Origin: Caulobacterales bacterium
GTDB lineage: Bacteria; Pseudomonadota; Alphaproteobacteria; Caulobacterales; Caulobacteraceae
Direction of reading: 5' to 3'
Assembly: GCA_019510435.1 (NCBI GenBank)
Contig: JAEKKJ010000014.1
Span: 90,680-154,679, forward strand
DNA length: 64,000 nucleotides
Positions 43,703-51,453 of this stretch are shown piece after piece; the stretch's first letter is position 1; each line of letters begins with the position of its first letter. The position numbers were made by a program, and so were the translations under genes. The notes under the pieces are model-generated. The model worked only from the letters and a program-made list of their open reading frames with translations, searched no databases and had not been told where the DNA came from.

Positions 43703-44671
43703 TCACGCAGCGTCGCGCGAGAAGCGGGCGCGGTAGTCGCTGGGCCGCACGCCGAACCGCCGCTCGAAGGCCCGGCGGAACACCTCGGTGCTGGCGTAGC
43801 CCACGGAAGCGGCCACCGCGTCGATGGTCATCCCGGCCCCGCTCAGCAGCCGGTCCGCCGCCTCCGCCAGGCGCAGGCCCTCCACATAGTCGCCGGGCGA
43901 GATCTCGAACGCCGCCTTGAAGCGCCGGGCGAAGTGGCGCGGGCTGACGTTCACCCGCGCCGCCAGGGCCTCTACCGACAGGTCCTCGGCCAGGTTGGCG
44001 GGGATCCAGGCCACCAGGTCGGCGAAGCGGCCCGCCGCCCGCGCCTGGAACCGCAGCGGCTCGGAATACTGCCGCTGGCCCCCCGAGCGCTTCAGATAGA
44101 CCACCAGCTCGCGGGCGATCGCCAGCGAGACGGAGGGGCCCAGGTCCTCCTCCACCAGGGCCAGGGCCAGGTCGATGCCAGCGGTGATCCCGGCCGAGGT
44201 GGAGATCTGGCCCTCGCGGATGAAGATGGCGTCGGGCTCGAGGCGAACCTTCGGGAATCGCCGGGCGACCTCTGCGGCGTAGCGCCAGTGTGTGGTGGCG
44301 CGGCAGCCGTCGATCAGCCCGCTGGCGGCGAGGGCGATGACCCCCGTGCAGACCGAGACCAGCCGGCGGGTCTGCGGCGCGCGCAGGCGCAGCCAGGCGG
44401 CCAGCGGGTCGGTCACCTCGGCGGCCCGGATGCCGGGGCCGCCGGGGATGATGATGGTGTCCAGCGGGGGCGCACTCTCCAGCGCCGCGTCGGGCGCGAA
44501 GCGGATGCCGGACCAGCTGCGGAACGGCTGGCCTCCGGCGCTCAGGTACAGCACCTCATAGGCGGGCGGCCGGCGGGCCGTGGAGGCGGCCGCGAACACC
44601 TCGCTGGGCCCGGTGAAGTCCAGGGCGTTGACGCCCTCGTAGCCGATGATGCCGATCCGGCGCGTGCTCAT
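43703..44671 (-). CDS. GlxA-family AraC-type regulator with DJ-1/PfpI domain
   Basis: 322 residues. An N-terminal DJ-1/PfpI-like domain (RIGIIGYEGVNALDFTGP, with the Cys elbow VSVCTGVIALAASGLIDG) joins a C-terminal AraC helix-turn-helix pair (SVEALAARVNVSPRHFARRF, then IDAVAASVGYASTEVFRRAFERRFG). Such regulators sense small amines or amides and activate catabolic genes. The start at 44671 sits closely behind GGAGGGG. The target is unknown; the P460 gene downstream on the same strand is a candidate. Confidence 0.92.
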   Translation of the reverse strand: MSTRRIGIIGYEGVNALDFTGPSEVFAAASTARRPPAYEVLYLSAGGQPFRSWSGIRFAPDAALESAPPLDTIIIPGGPGIRAAEVTDPLAAWLRLRAPQTRRLVSVCTGVIALAASGLIDGCRATTHWRYAAEVARRFPKVRLEPDAIFIREGQISTSAGITAGIDLALALVEEDLGPSVSLAIARELVVYLKRSGGQRQYSEPLRFQARAAGRFADLVAWIPANLAEDLSVEALAARVNVSPRHFARRFKAAFEISPGDYVEGLRLAEAADRLLSGAGMTIDAVAASVGYASTEVFRRAFERRFGVRPSDYRARFSRDAA

Positions 44672-44755
44672 CGCCCCTCCCCTCCGTCCGGCGGGCAAGA
44701 TGCCTCGCCGCTCGGCAGGCGCCGAGTGAATTCCCGGTCACGCTTGAGGCAGGCT

Positions 44756-45787
44756 TCAGACCCGCCGCACGCGCCAGGCGAAGGCGATGGCGAGGCTGAA
44801 GACCAGGGCTGCCACCAGCTGGTGGGCGATGCTCAGCGCCAGGGGCGCGCGGGCCATCAGGGTGGCGATGCCGAGGCTCGCCTGGAACAGCACCGCCGCG
44901 CCCACGCCCATGCCCAGCAGCTTGGACTCCTTGGCCAGGTAGCGCGAACGCCAGGCGGCCCCGCCCATCAGCACGGCCAGCACCGTCAGCAGATAGGCCA
45001 GGAGCCGGTGGTGCAGTTGCACCGCGCCCTGGCTGTGCGCCAGGCTGCCCCAGAGGCTGCCGGTCCAGTAGTCGTCCGGCACGAGATGGCCGTTCATCAG
45101 CGGCCAGTCGTTGTAGACCAGCCCTGCCTTGTTGCCGGCCACCAGGGCGCCCAGCAGCACCTGCGCATAGATCATGCCCACGATCGCCGCCGCCCGCCGG
45201 CCCCATGGGCTGGGCAGGGTCTGTCGCGCCGCGCCCGCCCAGGCGTCGAAGCCCGTCCAGAGCAGCAGGCCGAACAGGGCGAACGCCAGGCCCAGGTGGA
45301 CCATCAGCCGCTCCGGCGCCACGTAGATGCGCCCCGCCAGCCCGCTGGCCACCATCCACCAGCCGACCACGCCTTGCAGCGCGCCCAGCACGAAGATGCC
45401 GCCCAGCCGCACGAACAGCCGCCGCGGCAGGTCACGGCGCACGGCGAACACCACGAACGGCGCGAAGAACGCCAGGCCCAGAAGGCGCCCCAGCAGCCGG
45501 TGCGACCACTCCCACCAGTAGATGAACTTGAACCGCTCCAGCCCCATGCCGGCGTTCAGCTGGGCGTACTGCGGGATCTTCTTGTAGCCGTCGAACTCGG
45601 CCTGCCACTCGGCGGCGTTCATCGGCGGCAGCACGCCGCGGATCGGCTTCCACTCGGTGATCGAGAGCCCGGAGTCCGTCAGCCGCGTCGCCCCGCCCAC
45701 GATCACCATGGCCAGCACCAGGGCGGCCACCACGAACAGCCAGATGGCCACGGGCTTGGAACGGTCTGAACGCAGGAACGACGTCAT
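44756..45787 (-). CDS. ctaA: heme A synthase
   Basis: 343 residues with eight predicted membrane helices. CtaA oxidises the C8 methyl of heme O to make heme A for aa3 oxidase. The four conserved heme-ligand His contexts are present: WWEWSHRLLGR, LMVHLGLA, QLHHRLLAY and SIAHQLVAA. The long EWKPIRGVLPP loop marks the alphaproteobacterial type 2. The oxidase subunit genes are not in the window. Confidence 0.96.
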   Translation of the reverse strand: MTSFLRSDRSKPVAIWLFVVAALVLAMVIVGGATRLTDSGLSITEWKPIRGVLPPMNAAEWQAEFDGYKKIPQYAQLNAGMGLERFKFIYWWEWSHRLLGRLLGLAFFAPFVVFAVRRDLPRRLFVRLGGIFVLGALQGVVGWWMVASGLAGRIYVAPERLMVHLGLAFALFGLLLWTGFDAWAGAARQTLPSPWGRRAAAIVGMIYAQVLLGALVAGNKAGLVYNDWPLMNGHLVPDDYWTGSLWGSLAHSQGAVQLHHRLLAYLLTVLAVLMGGAAWRSRYLAKESKLLGMGVGAAVLFQASLGIATLMARAPLALSIAHQLVAALVFSLAIAFAWRVRRV

Positions 45788-45878
45788 GAGGGCGCGGTTG
45801 GCGCAGCTTTCCGGCTGAACTTTGGCGGCGTCCTTTAGCGGGCTTCCGCGGCAAGGCCCAGCGCTCTATGACGCGCCC

Positions 45879-46076
45879 ATGTCACCGCGCGTGAAGAAGT
45901 TCGTCGGCCTCGTCGCCATCCTGGCGTTCCTGGGCGCCTATGTGCTGGTCGCCTCCAAGGTCGGAGACTACGTCCCGGCGCTCTGGTGGGCGCAGGGGAT
46001 CTACTACGCCGTGGTGGGCATCCTCTGGGGCGTCCCGCTGTTCCCGCTGATCCGCTGGATGAACCGGGAGGGGTGA
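45879..46076 (+). CDS. DUF2842 small membrane protein
   Basis: 65 residues with two membrane helices (about 8-27 and 37-56) and the family pattern VPALWWAQGIYYAVVGILWG. DUF2842 proteins occur in alphaproteobacteria and have no assigned function. It diverges from ctaA and is 62 bases upstream of tRNA-Pro; a possible link to cytochrome oxidase biogenesis rests only on position. Confidence 0.85.
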   Translation: MSPRVKKFVGLVAILAFLGAYVLVASKVGDYVPALWWAQGIYYAVVGILWGVPLFPLIRWMNREG

Positions 46077-46138
46077 TCTTAGGGATTGCCGCCGCGCCCG
46101 ACGCCCGCCTATAAGGCCCGCCTCGCCGCCTGGCCCTT

Positions 46139-46215
<77 letters not shown>

Positions 46216-46332
46216 GCGGCCGGCGGCGAGATTTTCCTGATCCAGAGCTGCAACTGCGGACGACGTTGGCAACAGCGTCAAAGCTCATTCGAATATTGCG
46301 CGCGACCTAGGTCTTCGTGATAAGATCAAGGA

Positions 46333-46551
46333 ATGGATACTTTCAAAATCTACGTCACCCCCGATACCTATCAATACAACGACGACATCCAGAACGTCGA
46401 CGAAGACCTCCGTGGACGGGCGTCATATGTTCAGCGAATGACTGGCGCGGCGATTACCATCGATCGGCTTGGGGATATCGCCATCGTTGTCGCTCCTAAC
46501 GAGGCGGTGGCGTCTATCGCCCGGATGGCGTTTCCCTATCCGTCCGCCTGA
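46333..46551 (+). CDS. small hypothetical protein
   Basis: 72 residues, acidic at the N-terminal side (MDTFKIYVTPDTYQYNDDIQ), with an internal ITIDRLGDIAIVVAP strand pair that looks like a small alpha/beta protein. No family is recognised. There is no good Shine-Dalgarno, but a GATAAG at 46319-46324 preceded after 17 bases by TTGCGC could give a leaderless mRNA starting at the ATG. The region is less GC-rich than its surroundings and sits just after a tRNA gene. Confidence 0.55.
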   Translation: MDTFKIYVTPDTYQYNDDIQNVDEDLRGRASYVQRMTGAAITIDRLGDIAIVVAPNEAVASIARMAFPYPSA

Positions 46552-46560
46552 GGCGTCGAC

Positions 46561-46974
46561 CTAGCTCTTCAGCAGCCCGTCCAGGCGGGCCTTGGCCGCC
46601 TCGAGGTCGTGCAGGGCGTCGAGGAGGCCGGGCTTGTGGTGGGCGACCTTCGGCGTCGTGAGCGGCTTGGTCGGAGTCTCCGCGGGGGCGACCACCGGGA
46701 CCGAGCCCTCGCCCGCGGCCACCAACCGTCGCACGCCCTGCTCGCGGTGGAGCTTCTGGACGCCCTTGATGGTGTAGCCTTCCTCGTGCAGCAGGCGGCG
46801 CACGCCGCGCAGCACCGCGATGTCGGCGGGGCGGTAGAACCGGCGCCCGCCGGCGCGCTTCATCGGCTTGATGAAGGCGAACTTGGTCTCCCAGAAGCGC
46901 AGCACGTGCTGCGGCACGTGAAGCTCGTCCGCCGCTTCGGAAATCGTGCGGAAGGCTTCGGGCCCCTTGGCCAC
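46561..46974 (-). CDS. MerR family transcriptional regulator
   Basis: 137 residues. The N-terminal MerR helix-turn-helix ([22 protein letters not shown], in two segments) and a wing with [14 protein letters not shown] are clear; the C-terminal half is a Pro-rich linker and a short helix without metal-binding Cys, so it is not a classical metal sensor. This gene follows ihfA in most alphaproteobacteria; its targets are unknown. Confidence 0.93.
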   Translation of the reverse strand: MAKGPEAFRTISEAADELHVPQHVLRFWETKFAFIKPMKRAGGRRFYRPADIAVLRGVRRLLHEEGYTIKGVQKLHREQGVRRLVAAGEGSVPVVAPAETPTKPLTTPKVAHHKPGLLDALHDLEAAKARLDGLLKS

Positions 46975-46990
46975 GAGGCTTACGCGATCC

Positions 46991-47293
46991 TCACCGCGAC
47001 AGCGCGCGGTCGACCCGCGCCTTCATCACCTGGCTGGCGCGGAAGCCGATCACCCGCCGGGGGTCGATCGCCGCCGGTTCGCCGGTCTTGGGATTGCGGC
47101 CCATGCGGGCGCGCTTCGCGCGCACCTGGAACACGCCGAAGCCCGAGAGCTTGACCTGTTCGCCGCGTTCGAGGGCCTGGCACATCAGCTCCAGCACCCG
47201 CTCGACCAGCTCGGAACAATCCTGGCGCGTGAGACCGACTTGCTCGTGCACCGACTCGCACAGGTCGGCCCGCGTTACGGTCGCGCCCTTCAT
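46991..47293 (-). CDS. ihfA: integration host factor subunit alpha
   Basis: 100 residues, the usual length. IHF-alpha bends DNA with IHF-beta. Typical motifs are [42 protein letters not shown] (split here), and [12 protein letters not shown]. The ATG at 47293 (MKGATV) is chosen because it matches the family start; another in-frame ATG at 47326 has AGGAC eleven bases upstream and would add 11 residues. It lies between fabH and merR on the same strand. Confidence 0.96.
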   Translation of the reverse strand: MKGATVTRADLCESVHEQVGLTRQDCSELVERVLELMCQALERGEQVKLSGFGVFQVRAKRARMGRNPKTGEPAAIDPRRVIGFRASQVMKARVDRALSR

Positions 47294-47393
47294 GATGGCC
47301 CTGGTCCCCGCCGCCACGTCGTTCATGGACGTTGATTGTCCTATTGCCACAAAGACTTCAAGTCACGCTTTACAGCGTGACCGCAGGGGTTTG

Positions 47394-48374
47394 TCAAAGG
47401 CGCAGAACGCAGGCGCCCCAGGTCAGCCCGCCGCCCATGGCCTCCATGAGCAGAAGTTGTCCCGGCTTGATACGCCCATCCTGCACGCCCTGGTGCAGCG
47501 CCAGCGGAATCGAGGCGGCAGAGGTGTTGGCGTGTTCGGCCACGGTGGAGATCACCTTGGCCTCGTCGATGCCCAGGCGATGGGCCACGCCCTGCAGGAT
47601 CCGCTGGTTGGCCTGGTGGGGGATGAACCAGTCGGCGCTGTCCACGGCGATGCCCGCGTCGGCCGCCGCGGCGCGCACCGCCTCGGAGATGTTCACCACC
47701 GCGTGGCGGAACACCTGGTTGCCCTGCATCCGCAGATAGCCGGTCTGGCGGTTGGTCGAGACGCCGCCGTCCACATAGAGCAGGTCCTGCTTGGTGCCGT
47801 CGGCGCGCAGGGCGAAGCCCAGCAGGCCGCGGTCGGAAATGGCGCCCTCGCCTTCCACCGGCTCCAGCACCACCGCGCCGGCCCCGTCGCCGAACAGCAC
47901 GCAGGTGCCGCGGTCGGTCCAGTCCATCAGGCGGGTCATGGTTTCCGCGCCGATCACCAGGGCGCAGCGGGCGCGATTGCGGGCCACGAAGCCGTCCGCC
48001 ACCGACAGCGCATAGACGAAGCCCGAGCACACCGCCTGGACGTCGAAGGCCACGCCGACCGGGCAACCCAGCTTGCGCTGCACGATCGTGGCGACGGCGG
48101 GGAAGGTCAGGTCCGGCGTGGTGGTGGCCACGACGATGAAATCCACGTCCTGCGGCGTGCGGCCCGCGGCGGCCAGCGCCATCTTCGCGGCCTCAACAGC
48201 CAGGTCCGAGACCGGCGTGCCATCCGCGGCCTGGTGGCGCTGGTGGATGCCCGTGCGCTCGCGGATCCATTCGTCGGAAGTGTCGACGGTCTTGGAGAGC
48301 TCGTCGTTGGTGACGATACGGTCGGGCAGGTAGCCGCCGACCCCGGTGACCACGGAACGCAGGACTTTGGACAA
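47394..48374 (-). CDS. fabH: beta-ketoacyl-ACP synthase III
   Basis: 326 residues. FabH starts fatty-acid synthesis by condensing acetyl-CoA with malonyl-ACP. The Cys-His-Asn triad is Cys116 (AVCSGF), His253 (IPHQANQRI) and Asn283 (HANTSA). The start is a TTG at 48374, one base after the plsX stop, with GGAG eight bases upstream; this places the N-terminus KVLRSVVTGVG correctly. Co-transcribed with plsX. Confidence 0.97.
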   Translation of the reverse strand: MSKVLRSVVTGVGGYLPDRIVTNDELSKTVDTSDEWIRERTGIHQRHQAADGTPVSDLAVEAAKMALAAAGRTPQDVDFIVVATTTPDLTFPAVATIVQRKLGCPVGVAFDVQAVCSGFVYALSVADGFVARNRARCALVIGAETMTRLMDWTDRGTCVLFGDGAGAVVLEPVEGEGAISDRGLLGFALRADGTKQDLLYVDGGVSTNRQTGYLRMQGNQVFRHAVVNISEAVRAAAADAGIAVDSADWFIPHQANQRILQGVAHRLGIDEAKVISTVAEHANTSAASIPLALHQGVQDGRIKPGQLLLMEAMGGGLTWGACVLRL

Positions 48375-48375
48375 T

Positions 48376-49428
48376 TCAGCGGGCTCCGTCCGCGGACGCG
48401 GGGTGGGCCGGCGCAAGCGCGGCGGGAAGCCGCCTCATATTCCGTTCGATCTCGGACGCAAACCCGCTTTGCGCCACATCGGCGGCCGCACGCAGCGCCT
48501 TGGCGAAATCGCGGGCGTCGACGCCGCCGTGGCACTTGAGCACCAGGCCGTTCAGGCCCAGCAGCGGCGCGGCGGGCGGCGGGCTCATCTTTTCGCGGAA
48601 TCGCAGCAGCGATGGGCGGGCCAAGAGGGCGCCCAGGCTGGTGATCGCCCCGCTGGTGAGGGCGGCGCGCAGCTCGCCGTACATGAACTTGGCCGCGCCC
48701 TCCATGGCCTTCAGAGCCACGTTGCCGGTGAAGCCGTCGGTGACCACCACGTCCACGGCGCCCTTGGTGATGTCGTCGCCCTCGACGAAGCCATGGTAGG
48801 CGAGGTCCAGCTGGCCCTCGCGCAGGATGCGGTGCGCCTCGCGCACCTCCTCGTGGCCCTTCATCTCCTCGGAGCCGACGTTCAGGAGCCCGACCGTCGG
48901 ACGGGCCACGCCGTAGGCCGCCCGGTGATAGGCCTCCCCCATGATGGCGAATTCCACCAGGCGCTCGGCGTCGCAGTCCACATTGGCGCCCACGTCCAGG
49001 AAGGTGGTGAAGCCGCCCGGGTGGGGCATCGGCGCGACCAGGGCCGGGCGCTCCAGGTCCGCGACCATGCGCAGGATCAGCCTGGAGATCGCCATCAGGG
49101 CGCCGGTGTTGCCGGCCGAGATCGCGACCCCGGCCTGGCCCTCGCGGATCGCCTCCACCGCGTTCCACATCGAGGTGCCCTTGCCGCGGCGCAGGGCCTG
49201 GGCGGGCTTCTCGTCCATGGAGATGGTGCGTTCGGTGTGCCGCACCTCGGCGCGGGTCTCGCCGAGCTTGCAGCGGGCCATCTCCGGGCGGATCTGGGCC
49301 TCGTCCCCGTGCAGCAGCAGGCGCACGTGCGGCAGGTCCGCCAGCACCTTGGCACAGGCGGGGATCACCACGGACGGCCCGTGGTCGCCGCCCATGGCGT
49401 CGATGGAAATCACGAGCGGTTGGGTCAA
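48376..49428 (-). CDS. plsX: phosphate acyltransferase PlsX
   Basis: 350 residues. PlsX makes acyl phosphate from acyl-ACP for phospholipid synthesis. Signatures: ISIDAMGGDHGP, SAGNTGALMAISRL and GVDARDFAKALR. The best start is the TTG at 49428, with AAGG five bases upstream and the conserved N-terminus starting nine codons on. It follows yceD by 68 bases; the rpmF gene that commonly sits between them in other bacteria is absent. Confidence 0.96.
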   Translation of the reverse strand: MTQPLVISIDAMGGDHGPSVVIPACAKVLADLPHVRLLLHGDEAQIRPEMARCKLGETRAEVRHTERTISMDEKPAQALRRGKGTSMWNAVEAIREGQAGVAISAGNTGALMAISRLILRMVADLERPALVAPMPHPGGFTTFLDVGANVDCDAERLVEFAIMGEAYHRAAYGVARPTVGLLNVGSEEMKGHEEVREAHRILREGQLDLAYHGFVEGDDITKGAVDVVVTDGFTGNVALKAMEGAAKFMYGELRAALTSGAITSLGALLARPSLLRFREKMSPPPAAPLLGLNGLVLKCHGGVDARDFAKALRAAADVAQSGFASEIERNMRRLPAALAPAHPASADGAR

Positions 49429-49496
49429 TTCGACCTTGGTCCCTCGGCAGCGGCCGGAATCGGGCGACCATAGCCCGCAGACCGTCGCAGGGGAAA

Positions 49497-50012
49497 CTAA
49501 CCCTTGGGTTCGGTGAGTTTCTTCAGCGCCGCGAACGGCGAGGTTTCTTCCGCCGGCGCCTCGTATTCGAAGCTGACGCCGGGTTTGCGGGGGAACGGAT
49601 CCAGTTCCAGCGCCAGGTGCTCGACCAGATAGGCGGCCACGTCGATCTCGTCCCCGGCCAGGATGTCCGGCGCATCCGGCGCGTCGGGATCGAGCTCCAC
49701 CTCGCCGCCCTCGGGCGCGGCGGCGTGCGGGCTGCCGGGCGGCACGGCGCGCACGTCGATCTCGCCGTCCACCGGCTGCTCGAAGGGATCCAGGGTCACG
49801 CCGCAGATCTGTTCGACCACCGCGTGGAAGCGGCCGGTCAGCTCCACCCCGTCCAGCCACGGCTTCACCGTCAGGTCGGCGGTCAGGGCCGGCAGGCTGA
49901 CCAGGCCCAGGCGCTTGGCCAGGGCGGCCCGGTCGGCGGCGTCAGGCGCGAGGGTGACCCGCTTTGGCCCCCGCGCCAGGTCGTGCAGCTTGACGGTCGC
50001 GTCCCAGCTCAC
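49497..50012 (-). CDS. yceD: YceD/DUF177 family protein
   Basis: 171 residues. The Cys in VEQICGVTLDPFEQPV and the acidic stretch around DPDAPDAPDILAGDEIDVAAYLVE are typical of DUF177, linked in other bacteria to 23S rRNA accumulation and L32. The ATG overlaps the CBP3 stop by four bases. Its usual neighbour plsX follows, but rpmF does not lie between. Confidence 0.92.
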   Translation of the reverse strand: MSWDATVKLHDLARGPKRVTLAPDAADRAALAKRLGLVSLPALTADLTVKPWLDGVELTGRFHAVVEQICGVTLDPFEQPVDGEIDVRAVPPGSPHAAAPEGGEVELDPDAPDAPDILAGDEIDVAAYLVEHLALELDPFPRKPGVSFEYEAPAEETSPFAALKKLTEPKG

Positions 50013-50536
50013 GGCGCGCTCCAGCTCACCTCGCCCGCGAGGAAGCCCTCCAACGGCTGGGCGGCGAGCGCGGCGCGCTGCTTGAGGACGTAGGCTGCCA
50101 TGTCGGCGGCGCGGCCCGCGTCCGCCTCGGCATAGACCGTCCGCGCGATGACGGCTTCGAGGTCCCCCGTGTCCGGCAGGCTGGCGAAGGCGGCCTCATA
50201 GGACTTCACGCGCCCGAAAAACGCCTCGCCCAGCTTGCGCATCCGCTTGCCCACCGAGAGGTCGCCGACGCCCAGCTCGCGCAGGGCGTTGTCGAGGGCC
50301 GAGGCGTAGGTGTCGAACAGCGCCTGGGCGGTCTCGGCCGCCTGGGGCCCCTGCCCCTTCAGCCGCTCCAGGATCAGGTAGACGTGGAGGCTGAAGAGCT
50401 CGAAGCGACCCTCCGGCGTGTCGGGGGCGCCAAGCTCGGCATAGAGCGCCGGCAGGCGGGCCTGGGGCGAGGTGCGGGCATACAGCCTCTGCCCCGCCGC
50501 CTGGGCGGGCTTCGGCTTGAACAGACCCTTGAGCAT
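50009..50536 (-). CDS. ubiquinol-cytochrome c chaperone, CBP3/UQCC1 family
   Basis: 175 residues. The family helps assemble cytochrome b of the bc1 complex; the bacterial form is common in alphaproteobacteria. Visible landmarks are GRFELFSLHVYLILERLKG, LRELGVGDLSVGKRM and AAYVLKQRAAL. The ATG at 50536 (MLKGLFKPKP) fits the family; the frame is open further upstream. It is translationally coupled to yceD by a four-base overlap and diverges from bamE. Confidence 0.93.
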   Translation of the reverse strand: MLKGLFKPKPAQAAGQRLYARTSPQARLPALYAELGAPDTPEGRFELFSLHVYLILERLKGQGPQAAETAQALFDTYASALDNALRELGVGDLSVGKRMRKLGEAFFGRVKSYEAAFASLPDTGDLEAVIARTVYAEADAGRAADMAAYVLKQRAALAAQPLEGFLAGEVSWSAP

Positions 50537-50672
50537 GGCGCGGCCTCGATTTCGCCCGGAAGACGTGGCTAAAGGCGGCATTGAACTAAGGGGCCGGCGG
50601 CGATAGGTCAAAGCCTCTTGCCGCAGCGCGGCCCGAAACGAGTCCCTCAAGAGGACTCCAGAAACGAGACCG

Positions 50673-51167
50673 ATGTTCCGACGCGCCTCCTTCGCCGTTC
50701 TCTGCGCCGCGGCGCTCGCGACCGCCGGCCTTTCGGCCTGCTCGCCGATCACCAGCTATTCGGGCTTCCAGGCGATCGATTCCGATCCCAAGGACGTCAA
50801 GATCGGGGCGGACACCAAGTCCACCGTCCAGGCCAAGCTGGGCTCGCCCTCGGTGAAGTCCACTTTCGACCCGAACGTCTGGTTCTACGTGAACCAGATC
50901 AAGGAGCGCGTGGCGTTCCGCCGGCCGCGGGTGACCGCCCGCAACGTCACCGCCATCCAGTTCGACAAGGACAGCGAGCTGGTGACCAAGGTGAACGTCT
51001 ACACGCTGAAGGACGGCAAGGTCATCGCCTACAACAACCGCGAGACGCCCACCCGCGGCCGCGAGATGACCATCCTGGAGCAGCTGCTGGGCAGCGTCGG
51101 CCGCGGCACGGTGCTGCCGCAGGACGACACCGGCGTCCCCGGCCAACGCCCCGGCGACCGGCGGTAA
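50673..51167 (+). CDS. bamE: outer-membrane protein assembly factor BamE
   Basis: 164 residues. A lipoprotein signal (lipobox LSAC, Cys23) leads to an SmpA/OmlA domain (VKIGADTKSTVQAKLGSPS, TFDPNVWFYV, FDKDSELVTKVNVY). BamE stabilises the BAM complex that inserts outer-membrane beta-barrels. The C-terminal 30 residues are a flexible Gly/Pro/Arg-rich tail. It diverges from the CBP3-yceD-plsX group, a common alphaproteobacterial arrangement. Confidence 0.95.
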   Translation: MFRRASFAVLCAAALATAGLSACSPITSYSGFQAIDSDPKDVKIGADTKSTVQAKLGSPSVKSTFDPNVWFYVNQIKERVAFRRPRVTARNVTAIQFDKDSELVTKVNVYTLKDGKVIAYNNRETPTRGREMTILEQLLGSVGRGTVLPQDDTGVPGQRPGDRR

Positions 51168-51180
51168 CTGGCCTCGTCCC

Positions 51181-51393
51181 TCCTCTTCAGGGGAGGGACA
51201 GGCTCGCATAACTTCCTCCCTTGATGGGGAGGGACAGGCTCGCCACGCGAGCTAGGGTGAGGCGGCCGCGTCCGGGCGCGGAGAATGAGGCTGGCCCGCC
51301 TCACCGGCGCCCGGATCCCATACGCGCTCACCCAGTCAGCAGGTCCTCACCCTGGCGGCTTCGCCGCCTGTCCCTCCCCATCAAGGGAGGGAA
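51181..51393. repeat. palindromic/direct repeat cluster between bamE and hppA
   Basis: CCTCCCTTGATGGGGAGGGACAGGC (51215-51239; 25 bases) is matched by its exact reverse complement at 51366-51390, 126 bases away. In addition the 18-base GGGGAGGGACAGGCTCGC occurs as a direct repeat at 51190-51207 and 51226-51243. Short inner matches (AGGGTGAGG and its complement) lie between the arms. The whole looks like a miniature inverted-repeat element with a second partial copy; there is no coding sequence in the 126-base interior. Confidence 0.82.
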
Positions 51394-51394
51394 C

Positions 51395-51426
51395 GAAAAA
51401 CGCCCCGGAGATCGCTCTCCGGGGCG
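51395..51426 (-). terminator. Rho-independent terminator of hppA
   Basis: On the minus strand, 28 bases after the hppA stop, GCCCCGGAGA pairs perfectly with TCTCCGGGGC around GCGA and is followed by GTTTTT. The complementary strand ends in GCTTTCTTGTT, so it may also stop bamE transcripts. Confidence 0.9.
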
Positions 51427-51453
51427 CTTTCTTGTTCGACGAAAGCGGTCGGT

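Noticed and set aside
50385..50752. Longer start for the CBP3-type chaperone
   Set aside because: The frame is open to 50752, but the extra 72 residues are Arg/Ala low complexity and overlap the bamE leader and signal; the ATG at 50536 matches the family.
51181..51393. CRISPR array
   Set aside because: Only two direct copies and an inverted arm, with no regular spacers and no cas genes.
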